From NCBI GenBank assembly GCA_036874045.1, contig JAZBRI010000009.1, positions 2,852,001 through 2,916,000 of the forward strand: a DNA stretch of 64,000 nt, written 5' to 3'. The translations under genes and the position numbers were made by a program. This document shows, piece by piece, positions 11,551 to 21,222 of this stretch; position 1 is the first letter of the stretch; every line of letters begins with the position of its first letter. A model generated the notes under the pieces. That model saw nothing but the letters and a program-made list of their open reading frames with translations, made no database searches and was not told the origin of the DNA. This DNA is from Cymodocea nodosa. Taxonomy: Eukaryota; Streptophyta; Magnoliopsida; Alismatales; Cymodoceaceae.

Positions 11551-13778
11551 TGTTTGGGTTTTCCCAGCACTACACTAGAAAAACTTGGATTTGTTACTTC
11601 TGTTTTTACTTAGTTAATTTATCTTTATGCCTATTCTTTCTTTTAGAAGTAAACAAACAACCCTTAATACAATTTAGATATTAATTCCAATTTGTACTTT
11701 AACTACAAGTGCACAATGTGTATTGTATCAATGTGCAAGTATAGGTTGATCCCACAAGGAATTGCTGACGAACTTGAGAACTGTTTGCTTGTTAAAAATA
11801 AAATTTATATATTCAATAAACTCTCCGTTGACTTATAGTTAACTCCACGAGCCTGACTTTTCTTTTTAATACTACTATTTACAAAGGAATTCAGCCAACC
11901 ATTAGGCGATTCCATAGATTGTAAATAACATCAATTAAGCTCTTTAATGTTAGTTAACATTAGATTTATCATTAAGCAATACTAACATTCAGATAATTCA
12001 AACAATAACAATTAAAATCTTTAAGTCTTTTGAACGAACCAATTTCAATAAACTGTAAAACTAAAATAAACATAAAACAATCACAACACTGACAAAGATA
12101 ATATTAATCACGATACAACACAAACAATACAACACTCAAATACAACATACAAATATAGATAAATTGTTTTTGGTATTTTTGTTTTAATATGAACATGGAA
12201 ATGAGCGACAAGTGAAATGTAAAGTAATCTCACTTGACAGTAAATACTTCTGACACTACTTGCAACGCGATTACACCACTAAAAATTAAACCACTTACAA
12301 TTCTGTCTCCTCTCCCTATAGAATCGCGAGTCTAGAATTGCAAGATGATCTCCTCTTCAGCATATAGGCATCAACTCGAAGCCAAGGCTAAAAGCTTTAC
12401 GATCTCTTGAAATATGAGTCGACGCTTGGTGAAAATGGCTTCCCTTCCCGCAATGCGATCACTCTTCACAGTGGTTGTCAAGCATTATATTTGGCTCGGA
12501 ATCAACCCGACATTAGGCAAGTATCCTCACAGACCTCCGATGGTTGGTGATTATGGTGATGATGATGGTGATGATGATGGTTGGTGTGGTACTTCAGAGA
12601 ATTACGACGTCGATCCTCCTCTACACACACTGTCCGCCCATCGATTACACACACTCTTCTTTTTTTCTTCTTTTCTTTTATATTTCTTTAATAGTAACTG
12701 CTTCTGCTTGAATGGTCGGTTGGATTTCCTTCATTCATATCAACGACGATGCTTTCTTCTCCCTACGCGATTGAATTCCTGCGTGATACGTGCAAATGTG
12801 GTTTTTCTCTTCCAACTATCTATTCATGCAACCGCTATAGTGGCATATTAGAAAATATATAGTCCGTGGAGTTACAGATAACTCAATGGACTTTCTTTGT
12901 TGATTTAACTATAAAACACGTGCATAAATTTAACTATCCGATGCTCAAGTGCATTTCAGATACTTATAAACTTAACTATCCGATGCTTAGGTGCATTTCG
13001 AATACTTATAAACTTAACTATCCGATACTCAGGTGCATTTCGGATACTTATAAACTTAACTATCCGATGCTGAGATGCATTTAGGATAGTTACAGCTGAC
13101 TCACCGAAATATAACTTAAGTAAATCTACCAGATCTCAACACATGTCAACAGCAGTTTAATCATAAAATAACATTTTGGAGAGTTACAAGTCTAACTATC
13201 TAATGCTCAGATGCATTTCGGATAGTTACAACTAACTCACCGAAAATCCACTTAAGTCACTTTCCCAGAACATGACACATGTCCTCAGCTATTTTATAAA
13301 TAAAAAGAGATTTCGGAGAGTTACAGGGATAACTATCCAATGCCTAGCTGCAATTTCGGATAGTTATAGATTACTCACCGAAAGTTCACTTAAGTCATTT
13401 ATTATGGTTTCAACACGTGTACTTCAGGAAATAATAAAATATTCTCTCAAAACATAACTGTTCGGCAATTTAAACATAACTATCTGATACATATTCGGTC
13501 TGTTAAACATAACTGTCCGAATTTGTTCGGTATGTTAAACATAACTGTCCGAAATATCAGAATATTCGGATACTTAAGAATTTCACAGCCTACAACTTAC
13601 TGACAGTTCATAAATGTACTAAATTAACATTAATTCCCCTAAATTAAGTAAATTCTTCAATTAAAGCATATAACAGTGCAATTATAACATAATGGCTTAA
13701 TTCTTATATGATAAGCTAAATATTATGCAATTAACCATCATTTAACCGTTAATAATATGCACTTTTTCATTCTAAACA
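11551..13778 (-). repeat. 3' LTR of element A
   Basis: 2228 bp, TGTTTAG...CAAACA on the minus strand. It contains four 42-bp tandem units starting at 12931, 12973, 13015 and 13057 (each beginning TAACTATCCGAT). Next comes a field of CGGATAGTTA/TAACTCACCGAAA imperfect palindromes with CTTAAGT and CACGTG sites, 13085-13570. A TATA box (TATAAAAG on the minus strand) is at 12682-12675. Compared with the 5' LTR it lacks about 150 bp (27130-27270 region) and has two extra 42-bp units. Confidence 0.88.
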
Positions 13779-13792
13779 CTTCCCCCATACCT
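13779..13792 (-). promoter_or_regulatory. Polypurine tract of element A
   Basis: AGGTATGGGGGAAG on the minus strand, directly abutting the 3' LTR, where plus-strand DNA synthesis would be primed. It is preceded by GGGACTAGCAAAATTT, which resembles the second cassette at 15111-15150. Confidence 0.8.
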
Positions 13793-15110
13793 AAATTTTG
13801 CTAGTCCCTTAGCAAACTAAGATCTAATTAATTGGTCTTTAAAAGTGCTAGAATTAATTCTTTACCTTTTGTTTTTCTTCTGTTTAGCATAAAAATATAT
13901 TCTGTATGTTTCAGTAATCAACCTGCAAATATACTTAGAATATATGTAAATTATATACCAAGTATATCATCATTATATAGGTGTTAATTATATTATCGTT
14001 TGTTCTTCTTTTCATCATCTGTCATCTTGAATTTTCCAATAAGATTTCTAGAAGAAATTTCAATAACATACAAATCAAAGTACAATCCAATTCAATCTGA
14101 TTAAGACAAGTAGAATAAAGAATTGTATCTCCATTAAACAACTTCAAAAGTCAATTCTAGATCCATATTTCAGCAATTCTAGATAACAAAAAATATACTC
14201 GATTCATAAGATATCTGTATTTCACAAAACACTTGTATCTTTTCAGAACAGTATATGTATATATTTTTTTTTTTCTTCTCTTTTTTTTTTCGTACTTTAA
14301 AAGTTAATTTGACAAGCTTGAATCATACAAGAGCTTTCTAATGTACCTATGTAACAAGCTTTTAGTCAACAATCCCAGATCTGATCAGGATCTTAGGTTG
14401 CTAGATTTTAAGAGTCCTTTTTTAGGTCAACAATCTTTACATACCTATCTGCTCAAGTACAAAAGGCTCGTGATCAAACCAGTCAATAAACTCTCAAAAT
14501 TTTCCCTTTTTTTTCTTTTTGTTTTTGTTTTTTTTTTTTTTCAAACTACAACCACAAAACAAAACATTAATCACATACTATATATGTATGTATTTCATTA
14601 ATACAGATGCAGTAAACACCAATCTCATATACTCCTGCTTTTATCATTTACTGAAAATATGAATCCATCTCAATAAGCTCATACTTTTTCTATAGTTTAA
14701 TAAGATCTACACATAAATCATTCTACAAGTTCAATCAGTCAAATTAAATGTATCTTTAATCATATGTGTTTCATTTAATCTAGAATTCACATCTCAGCTC
14801 TTTTAGGACTTCAGATAATTTACTGATTTTTTTCATTAAGCATTCTGATTTCATTTTAAAATCGTGAAACTGTTAAACTCATGAAATTCAGAAAAACATA
14901 AGATACTATATCTAGATTTGCATAACTAGTAAATTCAATAGCATCTTATATAGCTTTCTAAATATAACATTCAAGCAGTTTATAAAAATTTTACAGTCTC
15001 AATTATCAGATAGCTACAGCAAGTTCATAAAAATTTTCAATTTCCTCAAAACTTTGTAGTACTATTTTAATTTCTTTAATTAACAAACTTACATGGCTGT
15101 TACATCAATT
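13793..15110 (-). other. Non-coding 3' region of element A
   Basis: About 1.3 kb of AT-rich DNA between the two PPT-like cassettes, with poly-T runs near 14262-14290 and 14520-14540. The open frame at 14341-14601 (plus) is low-complexity and probably spurious. The matching region is present in element B at 30699-31988, so it is an inherited part of the family. Confidence 0.55.
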
Positions 15111-15150
15111 ACCTCCCCCCTATACCTACATTTTGCATTGTCCTCAATGT
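15111..15150 (-). promoter_or_regulatory. Second PPT-like cassette of element A
   Basis: On the minus strand: CATTGAGGACAATGCAAAAT followed by GTAGGTATAGGGGGGAGG. Its GGAC...CAAAAT...TAGGTAT..GGGGG layout matches the true PPT region 1.3 kb downstream. It may act as an additional priming site or be a relic of an older 3' LTR junction. A strong splice-donor-like AAG|GTATGTAAC lies at 15245-15231. Confidence 0.6.
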
Positions 15151-15562
15151 AAAAGATTTGACAATATGTACAGTAATTATAGCAGGCATGAATATAGTTT
15201 TGCTTGATTTAAAATTCAGGATGAGTAATTAGTTACATACCTTGTTTCATTTGTATCTCCTTCTACATATTTCGATTTTTGATTCTGAAAAACTTTTCAT
15301 TCACAGATAAAAGCAAAATATAAAACAAAATAACATTTAACAGATATTAATAAATCAATGTCTTGTGTGGAACCTAGGCTCCTATGCCTTTGGTGGCTCA
15401 CAAGCAAGCCAGTTGGTTTCCTAAAACAGATACCAACAAATTGGATTGATATTTTGTTTTTTTTTAATAAAAATGAACATGAAAACTTCAAAAAAAAATT
15501 CTCTTTTTTTTTTTAACAATAAATGCAGAATACACATAACATTAAACACACAAAATCACAGC

Positions 15563-16702
15563 TTAAGAACATGATTGAAAAGTAGAAACAAATGGAATAA
15601 ATGTATCAGTCTAAGCAAACTTTTTAGGCATAGTTCTTCTTACTATTAATTCTGTTTTAATGCAGTTTTTGTTCCTTCTTAATTTGTAAACATGTAATAT
15701 ATTATAAATTTCAAATACGAGTGTATTACCATTAATGATATGTAATGCAGAAAGGGATCTTTTTTGGTTCCAAGGTAATGTAGCAGTTTCTATTTCTACA
15801 TCTATTTCAATATACTCCTCTTCCCACTTCCATTCATTTATGTCTTCCATAATCCATATTTGAAATTTCATCAGTTCATCCCACCATCTTATCAGACATA
15901 AAGTAGAATCATCTTCTTCATTATACCACATTCCTATTTGAATTTCATTAAATTCTGCAGATGGTGGTTTAGCTATTTCACTCGGTACAAGTAAAATTTC
16001 TATATATTCATCATAACTGTCTATGCTCACTATGTATAAATCAGATCTATATGCTAATGACTTCTCTGTGACTAGATATATGTATCCATCAAGTATGACA
16101 TGTGTTTCGTTAATTAATGATTTCTGTCCTAGATATATCATAATATTTTCATTTCAAGATCTGTTTAGAAAATTATACACACTTAAGTGTAAATCTTCAC
16201 CCCAATTTCCTGTAAGTCTCCAATAATATAATTTTTCAGGAATTGCAGAATTTTTATCAGAAAATATTAAAGCTGACCCACAATTTACAGTTGGTGCTTC
16301 AAATCTATTAGGTCTTCCTATATTCCATTTTTCTCCTGTTATAGGATTTCTTATCAAAATATCAGGTAATAATAAACTTGCATACCTTGGTCTCGTCTTG
16401 TATATGATTAATCCTTCATCTATCCCCATAATATGATTTATTCCTTCTAATGCATTGGGTGGAATTCCAGTAGTTTCTTCCATAGCCAGATATTCATGGG
16501 TATTTGAACTACGATTAAATGACCTCCATATGAATCCATCTCTAATCTTAGTCATTTTTGTAGCTTGTAGTCCTTGAAAATATTTTTCTTCAATACAGCC
16601 TTTAATTTCCTTTGATACACAATACAGCCTGTATAGATCTTTAGCTGACAAGTTACTTAGTACTTCCCTTAGTGCATCCAACAGTAATTGCATCAATTCC
16701 AT
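15563..16702 (-). pseudogene. Captured F-box-like gene in element A
   Basis: One frame of 380 codons with an in-frame TGA at codon 183 (16156-16154) and a TAG near the end (15613-15611). The ancestral-length stop is a TAA at 15565-15563. Residues 5-42 look like an F-box (LLLDALREVLSNLSAKDLYR, then CVSKEIK). A NPITGE motif (about 119-124) and a later IQIGMWYNEEDDSTLCLIRW...FQIWIMED block fit an F-box-associated domain. F-box proteins recruit substrates to SCF ubiquitin ligases. An acceptor-like TTATACAG ends 11 nt before the ATG, so a spliced message is possible. It lies between Gag capsid and the PPT, where no standard retrotransposon gene belongs. The F-box call rests on motif pattern only. 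Confidence 0.72.
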
Positions 16703-17006
16703 TTGTCGATTCTGTATAACACAAACAAAAATTTAGCAGAGTCAAAAATTAACATAACTACTGCACACCCTCGTGGAGTTAAGGCATAACTCAATGGACT
16801 AAGTTCGTTGAGTTAAAAATTAACTCTATGATACTATAAAAAAAATAAAAAAAACATATATACATACAGATAGTTGCTTCAGATATGCTGCTTCATTCAG
16901 CTACCCTTCCAAAAGAGGTATCAATTTCATTAACCGTTCTATTGATAGGATTAGGTATAGCTTGTATTGGCAATCCTCTAGTAGGTCTAACTTCCATTGG
17001 TTCCTT
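16703..17006 (-). other. Capsid-to-F-box spacer of element A
   Basis: The spacer holds the end of the Gag frame (stop after VAE near 16900) and an inverted TAACTCAACGG/CGTTGAGTTA pair at 16780-16830. A donor-like CT|GTATGT at about 16870 could pair with the acceptor-like TTATACAG just before the F-box ATG (16702). Confidence 0.45.
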
Positions 17007-18080
17007 CTATCTAAGTGATATATTTCTATTCTGATTTTGAATTGCAGCATTTCCAAATATAAATTCTAGACGATTGTTTACTTGTTGGATTATCTTTTCT
17101 AATTTCTCTATTCTAGCTCCTTGTTCAATTAATACTTCATAACTTATGTTCTTCTCATTTATATTTTCTCCTCCTTGGAAATTGTTGTTTCTCCAAGATA
17201 AATTCGGGTGATTTCTCCAATTAGGATGATAAGAATTTCCTAAGTTATCTCTCTGGTTTCTAGCATAAATAATATCTAAGTCATTTATGTTTGCATTCTT
17301 TTCTGCTATCTTTTGATCTAATGATAACTCTTCTATTTTCTTTGTTAATTCATTTAATTTCACCTCAAGCATAGTATTGGAATCTATTTCATGCATTCCT
17401 CTTGGCAATATTCTTTTATCTGCAATAGCTTCAACCGAATTTTCCCATTGTGTAGTTCTTTTTGCAAAATTTTCTAAATATGCCCATGCTTCTTCTCTAC
17501 ATAATTTTAAAAATCCATTTTGACAAGTAGATTCTAATAAAGATTTCGTTGAAACATCTATGCCTTCATAAATTATACCTATTAATTGTGCTTTACTCAT
17601 TGCATGATGTGGACATTGAGTCATTAAATCTTTAAATCTTTCAAAATATTTCCAAAATGATTCACCTTGTTTTTGGCTACACATTAATATTTCTTTCTTC
17701 TTTTTAATCGTTTGATGTGTTAGATAATATTTTTCCAGAAAAATAGAGCAAAATGCAGTCCATGTAGAAATTGAATCAGGTGATAGAGTATATAACCATC
17801 TCTTAGCTGTATCTTTTAAAGAAAAATGGATATATCTAAGTTTAATAGCATCTATACTCATGTTCGGCATTTTCATCATTTGACAAACTTCGTTAAATTC
17901 TCTAAGGAAATAATAGGCATTCTCTCTTTCGAATCCATAAAAATGTGGCAATTGACTAATATAATTAGATTTCAGTTCAAACCTATCTCCCTCAAAGTTT
18001 GGCAATCGAATACATGAAGGTTCATCAACTAATTCAGGATATAGAATCTCTCCTAATGGTTTTTCTACTGGAGTAGCCAT
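17007..18080 (-). CDS. Gag capsid (CA) ORF, displaced downstream of pol, element A
   Basis: 357 codons, intact. Athila-type Retrotrans_gag domain: RLPNFEGDRFELKSNYISQL, then FEREN-AYYFLREF, DTAKRWLYTLSPDSISTW, GESFWKYFERFKDLMTQCPH. The tail has YHPNWRNHPNLSWRNNN. No zinc knuckle is present. In standard Athila elements a CCHC knuckle lies before the WRNHPN segment, and here it is found instead in a separate ORF at the 5' end (25637-25296). The ORF lies on the same strand as pol but about 3.4 kb 3' of integrase, where gag is not expected. An acceptor-like TTCATTGTAGAG lies about 90 nt upstream of the ATG. Confidence 0.85.
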   Translation of the reverse strand: MATPVEKPLGEILYPELVDEPSCIRLPNFEGDRFELKSNYISQLPHFYGFERENAYYFLREFNEVCQMMKMPNMSIDAIKLRYIHFSLKDTAKRWLYTLSPDSISTWTAFCSIFLEKYYLTHQTIKKKKEILMCSQKQGESFWKYFERFKDLMTQCPHHAMSKAQLIGIIYEGIDVSTKSLLESTCQNGFLKLCREEAWAYLENFAKRTTQWENSVEAIADKRILPRGMHEIDSNTMLEVKLNELTKKIEELSLDQKIAEKNANINDLDIIYARNQRDNLGNSYHPNWRNHPNLSWRNNNFQGGENINEKNISYEVLIEQGARIEKLEKIIQQVNNRLEFIFGNAAIQNQNRNISLR

Positions 18081-18780
18081 CTCTACGTTCTCTTTTAAAG
18101 AAAGGTTAGCTACACCCTAAAGAATTTCGTTAAAGTTTAGTTTAGAAAATTTTTCAGTACTCCTCTACAATGAAAAATTCTTGGGTAGGTGTTCTTACTA
18201 ATCGTTTAGTGCTTAGAGAACGAGTCCATGTGCTCATAAATAAATAGCAGAAGATTAATTACATACCAGTCTGAAGCTTTCCATTCTATAAATATTTGTT
18301 GTCGAATGAAGTTGAATTAGCTGCTTCTCCTTCCAGTTCCTCCAACGCATTCTCCTTTCTTTTAAAAGTGCTGGTAACTCATAAATAACATTCTGTTTTA
18401 TATATATACTGCGCATCCATAAAGTGAATAAATCTCGTTGCAAGAACGTGTCTTGCAACGTGCATCCTGGTTCCTGTTTATATGGGTACATGTACCACTA
18501 CTAATTTCAAATTTTGGTAACCGCTAAATCGACGAAGCTTCGTTCGTAGTTAAATGAATAACTGTTCTGCTTAATTCACGAACTAACCTCGTTGAGTTAC
18601 AGAAAACTCAACAGAATACAGTCGGTTACTGTTGCTAACTCCACGGACTAACTTCGTTGAGTTACAGATAACTCAACGGAGTGACCTTATATTATATTAC
18701 TGACCTCGTGGAGTTACGTTTAACTCAACGGACTTACTTCATTGAGTTAACACTTAGCAACATCTAAGTTTTACTCTCGT
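18081..18780 (-). other. Leader region before the displaced Gag, element A
   Basis: Contains a short frame (18491-18255) of unknown identity ending at a donor-like CTG|GTATGTAATTAATC (about 18264). Upstream, 18540-18760 carries three to four inverted pairs of the TAACTC(A)ACGGA/CGTTGAGTTA type also found in the LTRs. The layout suggests a spliced leader or internal promoter for the capsid/F-box module; this is inference. Confidence 0.4.
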
Positions 18781-19185
18781 AAGTTCCTCTCTGTTTCTTT
18801 TTTTTTCTTTTTCATTCTGCTAACTGTAATAAAGTTAAATTTGTCATTAATGCATCATTTTGATTAAAATTCATTTAAATCTAAATCTTATATAAAGATT
18901 TAACTTGCAAGTCATTTTATGTTATGCAGAATTTACATTTTACCTTATAACATGCAAAACTTTTAAAGTAGTTATCTTGTCATTCAACAAATTGTAACTC
19001 TGTTACATATTCATTCATAAAGTTTCACAATGACATAATATTCAATAAATTCCATTCATTTCACATCTAAAACACGTATGAAAATTGCATCTGAAAAAAT
19101 TTACATTCATTAATATGAATCAATTACATTAAAAGTACATCATACAATTTCATACAATTTTACACAAGTAGACGAACAATACAAT
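18781..19185 (-). other. AT-rich spacer, element A
   Basis: About 400 bp of AT-rich sequence between the env-position ORF and the leader repeats. Nothing recognised. Confidence 0.5.
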
Positions 19186-21222
19186 TTAATCTCTATGCCT
19201 AAGTTCATCTACTTCCTTTTGGAGTTTTTCTAATTGAAGCTCTAATTGATTAATCCTCTCTACTGCTCTTATAATTCCTCTAGAAGGTACAACTAGTTCT
19301 ACAGCTACAAAATTTCTGTATTTTTTCACTGAAATGATTCTTGATTTGATCCTTTTTGATGTCCATTTAGTGAAATCGATACAGTCCATCAGCAGTGGAA
19401 TCAAATCTCCATAAAATAATTTCTTTTTCACTATTTTCAGCTTGGAGATAAAAACTACAGACCAATTTATTTGAATCTTATTTACAACTACATATGTGGC
19501 CCATTTGACAAATTGACTTAATTCTATGTAATAGCCCTGTCGTTGATAGACATTCTTAATCAGAATGTTAGCTACCATGTATGCTTTACCATTTAAATGC
19601 TTCAATTTGTTTAATAATGGCACACCAGGATTGATAGCTAAACAATCCTTGATTTGCTGCTCAGTCTATTCAACTACAGTTCTATCTTCCAAAATTGTTA
19701 TTCCTTCATTCTTTAAACCAAAAATGTTGTGGAGAAGCTCTAGTGTTCTTTGTACATCAGCTTCTTCCACGTTTGAAATTAATCCTCCTTCTCCTTCTCT
19801 TAAATTTGCATAAAAACAGGGCACTAAATTCTCATATACTGCATACCCTCTTTCTTGAGATATAAATTGCAGTAGACCTTGGAATTCAAATAAATATTTG
19901 ATTTCTTGCATTCCATCCCAATTTACTGGTCTACTATAAATAATGTCGTAACCCCTTATTTCTTGGTATTTGGTATAAGCTTCCTGACTACAAAAATGTA
20001 CTTCATTCAAAATTGTTGTTTCAATCGGGTCAGGAAGGTGACTTTGTTGCTCTAGAGGGATTTGCTCTTGCTCTTCCTCTTCCTCTTCTATAGGCTGCAT
20101 TTGAATATTTTCTACAGATTCCTGAATTTCTGTTTCTGTTTGTGGTGGTGAGCCTGCAGAACTCTCCACTCTATCTTGAATTCTCTCCATAATTTGCTGA
20201 AGAGTTTCTTGTTCTTCAGTGGAATCTGTGAAATTATTTTTTTCCAAATGGCTTCTGTCAGCCTCTTCATTTTCTGCTCTTTCTTTTTCCTCATGACAAC
20301 CAATCTGTTCTATTACTATTCTTTCTGATTTTGTAACAGATTGGGATGGAGTCATGGGCAATTCAGTTTCTACCCTAATGTCTGTTTCTTTTTGTACAGG
20401 CTGCAGACTAATTTCAGCCTGATTTTCTTCTTTTCTTTGCTCCTCCTACTCCTCCTTAGAATCGGATAGCAGGTTAATAAAAATCTGCTCCACAGGCCTT
20501 GTAAAAATTGGTACTTCAGATTTAATTTCCTTATATTCAGACACTTTTTCTTTTCCTTTCTTTTTTCTGATTAGTTGTGTCTGTTCTTCCTCTTCATCTT
20601 CTGAAATTAAATCTACAAAAATAGGCTTTACAGGCCTTCGAGCCACGGGTACTAGCTCTTCCTATTTAACTTTTCCTATAATTACTGGTCTCGAAGGACC
20701 AGTTTCATCTCCTTTTGCAGTAGATTTGGCAGCAGTTCTGGCAGTAGCTTCGTGATGCTGTTCTACTTTGATTTTATATTGGGCTTTCAACTTTTCTATA
20801 GCCCTCTTTTTGTAAAGTGCATTAAACACTAGGTGTGCTTTGGCCACTGCCAAATCTTCTGATTCTCCTTGGTTCTTCCCAACTTGAACCAATTCTGTAA
20901 ATTCTCTTATTTCTTCTTCAGTCGAAGGCCCCATCATTTATGCTCGTGCTAACGGCTTAAATGGTGGAACTGAAGGTCGAAGCTGTTGCTCCTCAGAATC
21001 AGGTCTTTCAGCAGTTGACTCCTCTTGTCCTTCAGTTGCCTCTTCTTCATTTTCTTTCCTTTCTTGCTCCTAGATCACCCATTCAGCTCGTCTACAGATT
21101 CATCTTTTGAACTAGAGCTGGGACTTACGTTGGATTAATTCTAGGGCTACTTCATTGTTTGGCCGTATCTTTCTTTCTTTACTTAATGCAATTTCAGTTG
21201 CCACTCTAATTTGTGTCTCCAT
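19186..21222 (-). pseudogene. Env-position ORF ('putative plant transposon protein' type), element A
   Basis: A single reading frame of about 679 codons from the ATG at 21222, broken by several stops (including 20940, 20662, 20446 and 19666). The N-terminal part is acidic and low-complexity (EEEEEEQEQ, EDEEEEQTQ). The middle (20361-19666) has PCFYANLREGEGG, the FYANL motif I associate with the 'putative plant transposon protein' domain of plant LTR elements. The C-terminus (19623-19186) ends in a short coiled coil (INQLELQLEKLQKEVDELRH). It occupies the env-like slot of Athila elements, though no clear membrane segment was seen. Element B lacks this region entirely. Confidence 0.6.

Noticed and set aside
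11419..11613. Plus-strand ORF across the Harbinger 1 / LTR A junction
   Set aside because: Crosses the insertion boundary and is antisense to the transposase.
12414..12851. Plus-strand ORF (MSRRLVKMASLP...) repeated at 26650, 29758, 41927 and inverted near 28637 and 61419
   Set aside because: It lies antisense within the Athila-like LTR at every copy, spans the TATA region, has no domain and is frequently broken. Its recurrence is explained by LTR copy number.
14341..14601. Plus-strand ORF in element A
   Set aside because: Low-complexity Phe/Lys translation of poly-T sequence in the non-coding 3' region.
19186..20937. Possible true retroviral-type envelope in element A
   Set aside because: I see no signal peptide, transmembrane segment or cleavage site. 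FYANL and the acidic linker fit the plant transposon-protein domain better, so only its position is env-like.
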